From the NCBI GenBank assembly GCA_028565635.1, contig JAOXYB010046945.1, positions 1-64,000 of the forward strand: a stretch of 64,000 nucleotides of DNA. Direction: 5' to 3'. The notes beneath the pieces are model-generated. The model saw nothing but the letters and a program-made list of their open reading frames with translations. It had not been told where the DNA came from and ran no database searches. This document shows, piece by piece, positions 49,401 through 59,000 of the stretch. Both the position numbers and the translations under genes were made by a program. Numbering within the stretch: position 1 is the stretch's first letter; each line of letters opens with the position of its first letter. The stretch comes from Phoronis ovalis (lineage: Eukaryota > Phoronida > Phoronidae).

Positions 49401-52400
49401 TGGTGTTTGTAAACTTTTCAAATATTGCTTTATGTATCTGTAGTGTTTCCATCAAATATATAGTATGTCAAGATGGAAATTAGCAAAGGTAATCATGTCA
49501 CTGACAGAATTAGTTTCATTACATTTTCTCTTAAAATAAAATCATACAAAGAATGGAAACAACTAATTTAGGAGCACTGACCAGAACACATACTATATCA
49601 AGAAACATTTTGTGGAATGTTTTGGATTTCAAGCAACCTTATCAAACATCAAAGGCTTTGATATCAAACCACATATAACATATAAACTTTAGCTCTATTT
49701 CTTGGCCACCTTACCCTAGTACCAGACACTTTCATATTTTACCCAAATATTTAACCAGTTTCTATGTGTGTTCTTGCTCCAGCAATTTACCAGGTGATAG
49801 TCAGGTTAAAACAAGAAAAATACCAGATAACATACCTCAATGATTGTTAAATATCTAAATGTTTACAAAACACTCTCATTCAAGATTAGGTGGAACAGGT
49901 ATTTACTCCATACTTCATTGGGTAAATTCCAAAATGAGCAAAGATGAATTTTCCAACAGAACAAGTAAATCAACAGTGCCTGCTGAAAGATGCTGAATTC
50001 CACAACCTTTTCTATCTTATCACTTCTCAAGTAGTACTTTCTCTTATTCTGTCTTCTGTTATTATACAGACACCTATAACTTTCAAGTTTCAATACTTCT
50101 GGACTGGTCTATCAAATCACAGGGGTGTAAGTATCACATTCCAAATACTACCAACTATTGTCACAATGTTTGCACAGTTCAATAATTGACATAGTGTTAT
50201 ACATACTCTTGTGATTACTACCAAAATATAAATTTGTTACCTAAACAAAACTGGCCCAATTATGACAACTTGCAACTGTAAGACTGATAACAACAGACAA
50301 AGAACATGTTAAAACAGCACTTCCTACACAAATTACCTCAATTTTAGATCTTCCTGTACCAAAAGTTCCATGTTGAGGTGTTTTCAGAACTAAAAATTTT
50401 TAACATTGCTAAATAGTGTGAGCTGTAGATGTGCAAATGGCATGAATTGTTACAGTAATACACAGTGTCTACCTATTTGTTTTTGAATTCTTGAAATAAT
50501 TCAGTTCATCTTCAGGTGTCATATTTGTCTAGTCATGTCACAAAAATGAATCACCTCAAATTTTAACTACCTTTTTAACTGAACTTTTAACTTGTTTTGA
50601 AATTTTTTGGTTAGAATTTTTTGGACCTAATTAGGTACTAAAACCAAACCACATCCTCAAAGAAGCCTGACAAATTCCATCTAAATCCTCAAATAATTAA
50701 CAGTACACAACTCTTGTTGGTGAACCCAATCAATGATATTACCATGAAAACTCAGGCCTACCTAACCAGCGTAGACTCGAACTGTCAATCCGCATTAGCG
50801 GGCCTGTTTCCTACCATTCGAACACATTTTCCGGAGTCCAGTCGGGAGAGTATTATAATCTTTCAGATATATTCATGGAACCTAACTTCGACATTTTTTT
50901 AAACTAAAAATTTGAAATTGCATGTGGAGTTCAATATTTTAGCTTAAACATCTTTATATGTACAGGTCATTCACAGTACCAGGTTAGTAAAAATTTTACA
51001 CTTCCGTATTTAATATTTCACCGCATGCCAAAGATAGGTTGCAAGAACAGAAACATATTATTACAGTCATATTATATGATTATTTTCTTAAGATTTCAAT
51101 TTGTTTCTTTCGCCGGGGATTCATGTTGTTTCATGTCATGTACTATCCAAGTAATTTTCATACATTTAATCCGTCGTCACTTGGGCAAATGTGAATTCCC
51201 AATATGAAACACGTACACAACGGACATTCGCCAGTTTCCGTAACAGAGAAAGCCCGTATGTATTATTTCTAAATCGTATGAAATTGTCCGAGTCTACTGA
51301 AATCTGTGCGAGTTCCTGGCAACTTACGCAAGTCTACGGAAATGACGGTTCGAGTAGCAGGAATTTTTGTGCGAAACCCGGAAAAAGGGTTCGAAAAGGT
51401 AGGAAACAGGTCCGCGAATGCGGATTGACGGTTCGAGTCTACGCTGGTTAGGTAGGCCTGAAATTGCTTAGCTATTTTTGGAATATTTGTTACTACAACA
51501 ATGGTGGGAAACAAATCAAAAGATGTTCCCCGTCCTACAGGAGACAGCTGTGACGACTAACAAACCAGTGTTCTCTTAACAGCAGTGAAAATAGCAACTT
51601 CAACAACTTTCCTAAATAAAGATACCAGTGTTCCAACTCTACACATACTCTTGAGAAACAGCATACAAACATGACATAATAGCATTGCTCTAAACTGGCT
51701 TAAAATGCAATAAGAATACAGGGTTAAAAAGATACGATTTGTGCCTGCTGGGATGGATCAATAAAGTCTGAGCACATATGTATGTTATATAAAATCCCCT
51801 TGAAAGAAGTGCCATTGACATTTACATCTTATGTATAATTAAAACGTTATGCAAACACAACAACTGGATGTGATTTAGGTGTAAGTGTTGCTAGAAAATG
51901 TGAACATTTAATTTACTATCTGTTACTTCATTAATAGCAATTAAAGGTATATAGATGGGGCAGAGTATTGCACATTACTCCCCCTCCCCGATATTACTTA
52001 AATAAGAACTTGTAACTCTGTAGCCATAATATAACTCCAAGACAGTAACATTTCACTCCATCAAGGCACAATTTCGGTGTAATATGCAAATATATGATGA
52101 ACCTTATGATATGTCCAGCTCTGAGGTTCACTCAGGTTATTTTTTGGTGGAGATGTGCAGCCCAGTTGAAAATGTTGGATTTAGATTATACTTCTTACTG
52201 TATATTTTTGGATTGCTACCGTAAAGAAATTCGAAAATTTGGATTGCTACACCCTGCGTACAGCAAATAATTTGGATTAATTTTAGGTTTGTATCCATAA
52301 ATAGATTTTGGAATTTGGTTTGTATCAGTCAGTTTGCGTAAAAATGGATTGCTACTCAAAAATTTTTAAATTGTGGATTGCTACCCTTATATTTCACAAA

Positions 52401-53847
52401 TTTGGATTGCTTCACTTGCATTTCAAAAACATTGGATTGGGTCTGCTACCACAAGCTAAAATTTTTTATTGGGTTGGGTGGCACATCCCCGTAGTAAAAA
52501 AAAACATGAGTACCCACCGAGATGTCTAGCCACAGTGAAAAGGTCTAAAATTTGTTGTAACATGTAAGAAATTATGGAGTTTCTGTAGTTATATTATATT
52601 TCGAAAATAAAGGTAATCCCTGGATTATTAAAATGGTCAACTGGAACCCTGATGTATTTTCAAATCATAAACATGGAACCAGAAATTATTGAAGAATGGT
52701 AATCCTTTGATTCTTGCAAATAAACATGGAACCAGAAATTATTGAAGAATGGTAATCCTTTGATTCTTGCAAACCATTTATTTATGACAGTTGTTTATGC
52801 AGGACAGCATCTTCAAAAGCACTATACATTTTCCTTCGATGCTTTATTAAATATAAAACTAGCTGTGAATTTAGGAGAGTAAATTATTTCTCAATGTGGC
52901 TCTTACAGAGTGCAACTTACAGTTCACTTTCTAATAGCATACCATTTTAGTTTCAAAGATAAGGTAAGGTGATGTATGATAAGACCACTGCTGTGGCCTC
53001 CATAGGCTAATATACACCTCATTATTTCTCTCAAGAACATGTCAACTGATGCTTTGTGATATCTACACATAATCTGATAACACCTTTACCCAGGTACTGC
53101 CACACATGACCTGTTGATGACCCCCCCTGATGCATGTTCAAGTGGTTAAGTTACAAGCTGACATTATTTCTTTATCACAATCTCAGTATCTGATAATATT
53201 TAACATGGTTTAGAACCCTACCTTTAGAAAATCTTACCAGGCTAGCTCTACTATAAAGTACCCACTGACTCATACATTTGAACAACAAAACTTTTTGAGA
53301 AATATTTTTTCAACAATAGGCATTAGTCATCTTATGTTTTGAAAGTCAAGAATGAAAATATAACATGACACCTAAACAGACCCTGTTACCAATGTGTCCT
53401 CAGGCATCGGGACACATAGTGCTAAAAAGATGTTATCAACATCTTATCTCCAATCACTGCTTGTAAAAAAATTATAGTTATTAAGAACGGTTTCAACACT
53501 TTGACTACATATTACATGAAGATTTACTTGAGGACATGCTGTTGAAAAAAATGACAAATTTCAGATTCTATAAGGCCTGTGTTTAAAGCATAACACCTAC
53601 AAGGGAATTCACATACATTGATAAAAGCCAAATGTTCAGCCCAGCTACTTGAATCACAGCAGTTTCACTAAATTCCTCTGTTGCATGCACTTACCTAAAA
53701 CTTTCTCCCCTTCTCATTTTCTTTGTTTGTACAGGTCTTTTCCCAGTATACACTACACTGTCATCCCTGGTTTCCTTTACTCTTCTGTCGTCTGCCCTCT
53801 GTAAAAATTGATCAGATCTTTGCTGCTCTCGTTCACGAATGTTCCCT
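25156..53847 (-). CDS. SHROOM: Shroom-family actin regulator (gene-level, 11 exons visible, 5' end outside or unidentified)
   Basis: Shroom proteins bind actin and recruit Rho-kinase through the C-terminal ASD2 domain, driving myosin-II contraction at apical junctions. I joined eleven phase-compatible exons into about 2,007 residues ending at the stop at 25156-25158. The first ~1,500 residues are Ser/Pro/Gln/Arg-rich and probably disordered, with proline clusters. Ena/VASP EVH1-type FPPPP ligands lie at 30618-30632 and near 30447-30461. The conserved Shroom block before ASD2 (ANQIKEQDSKL to ATDYMEGI) is in exon 27166-28200. ASD2 spans the last four exons (LLLKLSGWLARAENAL, SRHEDARNLKEGIDKR, NYLSEQEQTDFKHF). 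ASD2 makes the family certain; which paralogue of vertebrate Shroom1-4 it equates to is not decided. The PDZ domain found in most family members is not in this window. Confidence 0.95.
25700..25870 (-). CDS. SHROOM: Shroom exon S10 (ASD2)
   Basis: Encodes 57 residues. VEKYKLYVEESEKCVKLLLK then LSGWLARAENAL is the diagnostic ASD2 core (family LLLSLSGRLARVENAL). 171 nt, phase 0. Confidence 0.97.
26111..26212 (-). CDS. SHROOM: Shroom exon S9 (ASD2 coiled coil)
   Basis: Encodes 34 residues: EELASRIQKKLDIRRQEKEN, then LNTEVNDNEELGKK. This is the first ASD2 helix (vertebrate ELIxSISRKLQVLREAR type). Phase 0 at both ends. Confidence 0.93.
26629..26752 (-). CDS. SHROOM: Shroom exon S8
   Basis: Encodes about 41 residues: SDSPIPPTSPYWMPSPKQNN, then INRDQIIQDICNAENLHKKK. 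It links the MEGI block to the ASD2 coiled coil. Donor GTTTGT, phase 0. Confidence 0.88.
27166..28200 (-). CDS. SHROOM: Shroom exon S7 (Ser/Arg-rich region, pre-ASD2 block)
   Basis: About 345 residues. The first two-thirds are Ser/Thr/Pro/basic. Toward the end EEAARLANQIKEQDSKLSQV and SRKTATDYMEGI match the conserved Shroom segment that opens the ASD2 region (LARxIxxKDKSLADIL; KTTMDLMEGI in vertebrates). Donor GTAAGT, phase 2. Confidence 0.95.
28201..30390. other. Shroom intron S6-S7
   Basis: 2.2 kb with no coding signal. Contains a 16-C homopolymer at 28389-28404. Confidence 0.6.
30391..31209 (-). CDS. SHROOM: Shroom exon S6 (EVH1 ligands)
   Basis: About 273 residues. Begins DSGSKNQFHSSYAPIEDDRP. 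It contains DFPPPPMEETD and AFPPPPPSD, the acidic-flanked FPPPP type that binds Ena/VASP EVH1 domains, plus LPPPPPPKDY. Vertebrate Shroom3 also recruits VASP/Mena through an FPPPP motif. Donor GTAAGT, phase 2. Confidence 0.93.
31210..37844. other. Shroom intron S5-S6 (6.6 kb)
   Basis: AT-rich, no convincing exon found on either strand. Short frames at 33592-33846 and 36445-36714 have no protein-like composition or paired splice sites. Confidence 0.6.
37845..37901 (-). CDS. SHROOM: Shroom exon S5, 57-nt frame-neutral cassette
   Basis: Nineteen codons, phase 2 at both ends, reading QVLYKDQYYFDSHNRYEE. Acceptor TTTACAG and donor GTAGGT are both good. Skipping it keeps the S4-S6 frame (S4 ends AG, S6 starts C), so it is a likely alternatively spliced tyrosine-rich exon. 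Confidence 0.65.
37902..39447. other. Shroom intron S4-S5
   Basis: No coding signal. Contains a 26-bp tandem duplication near 38640-38690 (core GGAATACTTTTTAGATGG twice). Confidence 0.6.
38641..38692. repeat. 26-bp tandem duplication
   Basis: The unit starting GGAATACTTTTTAGATGG occurs twice back to back, essentially identical, so it is recent. Confidence 0.9.
39448..39545 (-). CDS. SHROOM: Shroom exon S4
   Basis: Encodes about 33 residues, SEILMNTSSTSSQEDDRHKR then LSSSGIFEPGTP. Phase 0 in, phase 2 out. RHKRLSSSG resembles a basophilic kinase site. Clean acceptor and GTAAGA-type donor. Confidence 0.85.
40190..41779 (-). CDS. SHROOM: Shroom exon S3 (530 codons, central region)
   Basis: Starts VSPPFNATEPAWGLNSLLSD and includes a charged helix (KRIITKWELEKEQRERKSK), a possible SH2-type tyrosine site (ENEPIYATIDE), and a Ser/Arg-rich second half. 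The central Shroom region often carries the actin-binding ASD1, but I cannot place that domain from sequence alone. Donor GTGTAT, phase 0. Confidence 0.92.
42201..43821 (-). CDS. SHROOM: Shroom exon S2 (540 codons, disordered region)
   Basis: A long exon, open over its whole length, starting SVGQKRPKTWQRENRENLGY. It is Ser/Pro/Asn-rich with proline clusters (NVPPVPHDDDTPPEIPPPPK) and a helical lysine-rich stretch (FSDLLKHYSKLEADKTKIK). No named domain is recognised. In Shroom proteins this position lies between PDZ and ASD2. Donor GTAGCT in phase 0. Confidence 0.92.
44711..44810. repeat. 52-bp tandem duplication
   Basis: AAGTATTTGGCA ... CATCATATTTTTAACAGT occurs at 44711 and again at 44763 with several substitutions and small indels. 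Confidence 0.8.
48076..48177. repeat. Three-copy 34-bp minisatellite
   Basis: The unit starting GGGTGGACCATAAACC begins at 48076, 48110 and 48144. Copies differ by one or two bases, so this is young. Confidence 0.92.
48905..49150. repeat. Diverged 130-bp direct duplication
   Basis: CTAAGTC-x-x-GACAG followed by TTTAAT-AA-x-CTTTAGTTT appears at 48918 and 49048. The right copy has lost or changed the ATC-repeat part. Old tandem duplication. Confidence 0.6.
49268..49325. repeat. Short CACTGTTAACTTAAA repeat cluster
   Basis: GTTAACTTAAA occurs three times within about 60 bp, two of the copies followed by CGGTCAC. Noncoding. Confidence 0.8.
50752..51461. mobile_element. Non-autonomous DNA transposon-like element with long TIRs
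   Basis: Both ends, read inward, start TCAGGCCTACCTAACCAGCG and stay near-identical for about 64 bp (three mismatches), then similar to about 90 bp. The interior is about 530 bp, GC-richer and CpG-rich relative to the flanks, with no transposase. No target-site duplication is clear. Translated small frames on opposite strands share sequence only because of the inverted ends. Confidence 0.75.
52210..52530. repeat. Degenerate ~30-bp tandem array plus conserved end
   Basis: TTTGGATTGCTAC-type units start near 52210, 52241, 52274, 52310, 52346, 52375, 52404 and 52434 (spacing 29-36 bp). They are followed by GGTGGCACATCCCCGTAG and ATGAGTACCC. A related, reverse-oriented copy lies at 22.74-23.0 kb. 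Confidence 0.6.
52669..52775. repeat. 53-bp tandem duplication
   Basis: AAACATGGAACCAGAAATTA and following sequence is repeated exactly at 52669 and 52722, so very recent or an assembly artefact. Confidence 0.92.
53695..53847 (-). CDS. SHROOM: Shroom exon S1 (first confident visible exon)
   Basis: Encodes about 50 residues, highly charged (GNIREREQQRSDQFLQRADD and on, ending KKMRRGESFS across the junction). It enters in phase 2, so an upstream exon is required, unless the internal ATG (KKMRRGES) is used. Donor GTAAGT. Its acceptor region is duplicated in the intron. Confidence 0.8.
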
Positions 53848-53916
53848 CTGAAAAGATAAGATTTTTGAATTAGTTCACAAATGTTCCCTTTGAAATGATA
53901 AGATTTTTTTAATTAG
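53831..53916. repeat. 42-bp duplication across the S1 acceptor
   Basis: GTTCACGAATGTTCCCTCTG at 53831 recurs at 53873 as GTTCACAAATGTTCCCTTTG. The left copy holds the real acceptor and exon start; the right copy is intronic and has lost the CAG. Confidence 0.85.
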
Positions 53917-55836
53917 AACTCACCATACAACTAGCTTTGCAATAATTTCCCCGGAAGTTTTTCCACTCCTTTATAAGATCCTCCTGCATTTTTACAGTGA
54001 ACTATTTTATTCATGTATCTTTCAGTTGCTTAAAAAGAAGTTATTCAAGAGTTCCAAGAAAACAATTTCAACATCATCTGTGTGCACTTTTTACCTAATT
54101 TTCCAAGTAAAAACCTTCCAAAAAACACTTCCAGCAAAGGCTTTCGAAATCTCCACACTAAACAAACATGTGTACAGTCTTATGACAGGATATCTTACTT
54201 AGCTACAGATTAGAGAACAGTAATTTTATATCAAGTATCAGAAACAATAGCAATTCAAGCTGATGCAACAATGAGTATCAAACACAGCTTTTCTTAGATG
54301 CAGATGTTTCTCTGATAGAATCCCTTTGTAAACTGGCTGGAATACATTCTGTGGTATGCCATATAAATGTCAGACTACTATGTTGATATATGCCTAGTAC
54401 TGCCAAATAAGACAACAACCAGAAAAAGGTGAATCTTAAAAACAATAGATTCAGTGTACTCAACAAATATTGTGTACCCTATCTCACAAGCCATTAATAT
54501 TTCACATTTCTTCAATTTTATTGTCATGGAATAGGTTTGCAATAATTTGTTAAGAACAGCAAGATTACTAGAAAAATATATTCCCCAATGATGAACTGAA
54601 TTCAAAACATGTATAGGCCTTCGTAAGCCTATATTTTCAGAAAGTTTTTATAAACTAGTCTTTATCACTTTAAAAGCAAAAAGGTGTGGAGCAAACCAAA
54701 TGTCTTGCAGTCAGCATAATTTCTCCATGGAACAATCCTCCACAAAAATTTCCTACATATGATGCATACCTGTTGTCAACTTGTTTTCCTCATCAGAAAC
54801 AGGTGAAAAACATGCACCTATTAATATATGCTTACCCTATCTAATCAGGTAGAAAAGTTCTTGCAAACCATTACAACTATCTCCCACAATATACAATGTG
54901 TACTGCAGAACAAAGATATTAAAATTATTAAAGTGAAATATTCAGTAGCTATAGCTACTACGGTATATATGGTAATTATCAGAATGGCTCATATATTATA
55001 AAATATACAGGTAAGTTAAGTCACGAATAAAATTGTGCTTAATTAGTGTCGATAACAGTATTGCTTTAGCAAAAACATGCAAATTCAGAGATCTGTTATT
55101 ATTTTAACTATTTCCAAGAAACTAAATAATTACCTTCTCCTGGATCACAAGGAAAATCTGTTGACATCATGCAAACTTATACCCTTTCATAAGATTGTTA
55201 TATTTGAATTTGATATTCTTATAAATTAAATATATTGTACTATCATAGACTATTAGTAATATGTTATACTTATAAACTTGTCAGTTCTCCAGTCCTAGTG
55301 TGCCTAACTTCCTCTCCAGAGGACCAAACAGGCAGTGAATTAATCATACAAATCAAAGCAGCAACCTATCATAATTTAGAACTCCAAACTTAAGAGCTGG
55401 AATAACATTATATAAGAGGTCTTATCTTGGAAACTTTGTAACCATTCATAGCATTGTGGACTGACCCCTTTATCATCAGAAAATCTGTTAATCTACAGGT
55501 AATGGTACCTATAACCTACAGGCTATTCTGGCATTAGTTAGCCTTTTGTTGATCATGGATCTATGTTACAGACTGCTGCATAAAACAGCAGTATCTATTA
55601 CATGCAGAAACATAATAATTATAGTTAACTTGTGTATTACTTACAGAAATGGTTTCCTTAGAAAAATGCAAATTAAACTTAAAGTATTAAAACATTGGCA
55701 TCATTGTTACAAAAATCTTATTAAATCGCACTATAACTATGCCTGGCTCTAGTACCGGAAACATCAAATATCAAAATTTTAGGTTTGTTATTTGTGCAAA
55801 AACTTGACTTGAAAAAAATACCAAACCCATGACTGT

Positions 55837-55994
55837 CTTACATATTAACAGACTTTTCCTACTTACATGATACCAAAAACCAAGGACAAGCCTGGCACTA
55901 ACCCGACAACGCATGGATGTCTTACATATTAACAGACTTTTCCTACTTACATGATACCAAAAACCAAGGACAAGCCTGGCACTAACCCGACAAC
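55837..55994. repeat. 84-bp tandem repeat running into the gap
   Basis: The unit beginning CTTACATATTAACAG at 55837 repeats at 55921 without visible change; the sequence then hits Ns. After the gap the unit resumes with GCATGGATGTC, then diverges. Confidence 0.93.
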
Positions 55995-56094
55995 NNNNNN
56001 NNNNNNNNNNNNNNNNNNNNNNNNNNNNNNNNNNNNNNNNNNNNNNNNNNNNNNNNNNNNNNNNNNNNNNNNNNNNNNNNNNNNNNNNNNNNNN
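55995..56094. other. Assembly gap (100 N)
   Basis: Exactly 100 Ns, the usual placeholder for a gap of unknown size, inside the 84-bp tandem array. Any frame spanning it is meaningless. Confidence 0.99.
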
Positions 56095-59000
56095 GCATGG
56101 ATGTCACTTTTGCATATTTTGCGAAAGTGTTCTTTGGTAACAGGTACTTTTTCCACCCTACTTTGAACTGAATTGACATTTCCACTTCAGGTACAAGTAA
56201 ATCTATGCTGGAATGTGACATAACAATAGACTGCTTAGTATCTTAAATCACTGGCCATATGATCTTGTGAGCTATCTGATTAACATGATAGGCACATCTC
56301 CAGGTAACTACAGGTAATTTAAGACGTCTTCAAAGATGTTACCTGTCAGTACAAGTTATATGTATCATTATCCTTTTTAATAAAAGTACTCTAATTAAAG
56401 CTAAAAGGTACAGTCTACACTACCACATTTTTGTATTAAAGATTCAGCTTACCATGAAAAATAAGCTATATACAACCTTAAAATCCTATCAAAACTGTCC
56501 CTTATTCAATGAACTACAACAAAAGATATGCCCATCAAAGGAACCGGGATCCACCTCTGATTATGAGGGCAGAATAAATGAGATACTTTAGTATACAAGG
56601 ACAGCATTTTCAGATCAATTTTGAGCCAAGTTCGCAATATCAAACACTAAACAAATACAAACCCAATGCACAAACCGCCAGTTAGCTCAACATACTATCT
56701 TTACCCAAATGTAGCTAAATAACGAATGCCCAGGTAACTGTATCACAAACAAGCAAAAGTACAATTGAAACCACAAATCTCACCATAGTATTGTAAGCAT
56801 TATGCAGAATGCACCCTCTGGATGATTCACCGTTATCTTTTGAACAAGTTCTGGATATTTAACGACCTGCAATTCACCTTACCTTTAGTCATAGCAAGTA
56901 ACAATGTTCCCAGTCTCCTTTCTGCTAAACAAAATCAATAATCTTGCATGCCTACAACCTATGCTCATTTAAAATCAGTTGCATTTCTTAATATTGAAAT
57001 CTTTCAAACAGACTATAGTCACCAGTCTGGAATACAATGCAGCATTTTAATTAACAAATTAATATAAAAAATTAAATTAAATCCAAAACAGGAAATTTCT
57101 TCTTATCATTTAGCAAATTATCTCAATATTAAGTCAAATATATTATGCATACCTGTTTGTCTAGTCTGCTGTGCGCATGTAGAGATTAATCGCATCAATT
57201 ATAGTTACAAATTATATGACATGCTTCACATAAATCATAGAATCCATTCAATTTGTAAAAATGTTTCTAATTCATATGCCCGAGTTTTCAAAAATTGATG
57301 TCTTCTACGTAAATAACATTCCAGCACCAACATCTCGGAATAACTATTTTAATATTCTGAGACCTTTAACAGGTATGCTGTCTATGATTATAAATATGTC
57401 ATATCAACAAACATATATACTCCTTTATAAACAAGTGGTGTTTCTTAGAAAATCACTTAGCAGCAAGCATTAAAACAGTAGCTTAATTAAGGTTTGCACC
57501 TGTTGGAATGTTGTTAAGAAATAAGCAAACACTTCAGTAAAGAAAATAAATCTTTAAAAAAATCTCAGTGCTTTAAATCTACTTCATAACATAAATTCCA
57601 GGATTCCATGACAAAATCCATCTAACCTAAAATTTATAGATCTGTGTTACAGGTAATAGGTAGTGGATTAAGGTAGAAACCATATTAACAATAGAATCTA
57701 GCATTATAACAAAGCAGGGGGTTGACAATAATTTACATTTTTTATAAACGACATATTTATTTGTATGATGTCATATTGAGAAACTACCAGGTGTCAGACA
57801 GACGAACATAATACAGGTAGTCTAGTCTAGGTTAGACTGTCAGTAAAATATTTTGATAATAAAAAACATCTTTAGCAGGTTAATTAGAGTTACCTCAAAG
57901 TGGTATAACCTTAAAGATCTTATATCAAAGTTTATGCCTTAACTGTTTAACCAAACAAAACCACAGAGGTTAATAAAATTTTAACAACAGGGGGCTAATA
58001 CTTTCATAGACAGATCTTGTGTACATACAACTAATCATATATAGCTGAACCTTCAGGAAAAGCATCAGTTGGCTAAGAAGGCAACATGACTCATTCCACC
58101 AAAAACAAAGGTGGATCCAGAGAGGCAGATGCTGTTTGTTATTAATGGGGGGGGGGGGGGAAATAGGTTGTGAGCAGATTATTTACACAAACTATAAAAA
58201 AATATGGTTAACAAAGCAGAAAAGACGAACTGTTGTGTTCAGTCTTGATCTACTCTGTCACCGAAATGTTACCTTAACTCTGAAGTAACAATTTTTTTGA
58301 GTATTTAATGTCCAAGTCTACTCAGTCTTTCAAAAATTAATCTATAGATAGCCTTCCCTGTAAGCTACCTGATTGTGCCGCCATTAAAAGATCACATTTC
58401 CCGGGACAATCGGATGATTCAAAATTTCTTAATCGGCATATTTATTCTTTATAACACTGCCATATTTCAAACAAGTAGTGGAATCAGGTATGAAGTTCCA
58501 AAACTACTTATCAGAAACACCTTAGTATCGCCAGATCTACTGGTGCCATCACAAAACATCAAAGTTAATAAGCCACACCAAAAACGCCATCCACATCAAC
58601 CCTCTTCAAATGCAGGTATATGTGTATAAATGTCACTATTTAATTTTCATAAACGAGGTGTCATGTTTTAAAAATGATTGATCATTCTTGTGATTACACC
58701 ATCTTACGGATTAATAAACGTGAACGATGTAGAAAATATTAGAAGAATTCAAAAAATTCAATCCACCCTATTTACATAACATAAAATTTACTCCTGGGAC
58801 GTAATAACCTGTAATTATTTGATGAACAGATCCATAAAATGTTTAAAATGTCTCATATCAATTGTATAGAAATATGCAAATTATATTCGTGACAAAATAT
58901 GAACACAATAAAGCATAATTTAAAAAACTGAATAAATAATGATTTCTATTGATGAAAACCACAAAAAAATAGCAATTTAATCGTACTAAAAAAAAACGGA

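Larger units (their letters stand above)
43822..53694. other. Shroom intron S1-S2 (9.9 kb)
   Basis: No confident exon seen. It hosts a TIR element (50752-51461), a degenerate 30-bp array (52.2-52.45 kb), and several small duplications listed separately. Confidence 0.6.

Noticed and set aside
50714-51514. Two small opposite-strand frames with matching peptides
   Set aside because: The match is due to the inverted ends of the TIR element, not to a gene pair.
55947-56221. Frames crossing 55947-56221 on both strands
   Set aside because: They run through 100 Ns and have no real sequence in the middle.
58375-58629. 84-codon plus-strand frame
   Set aside because: No recognised protein, no convincing splice or promoter context; could be an old repeat fragment.
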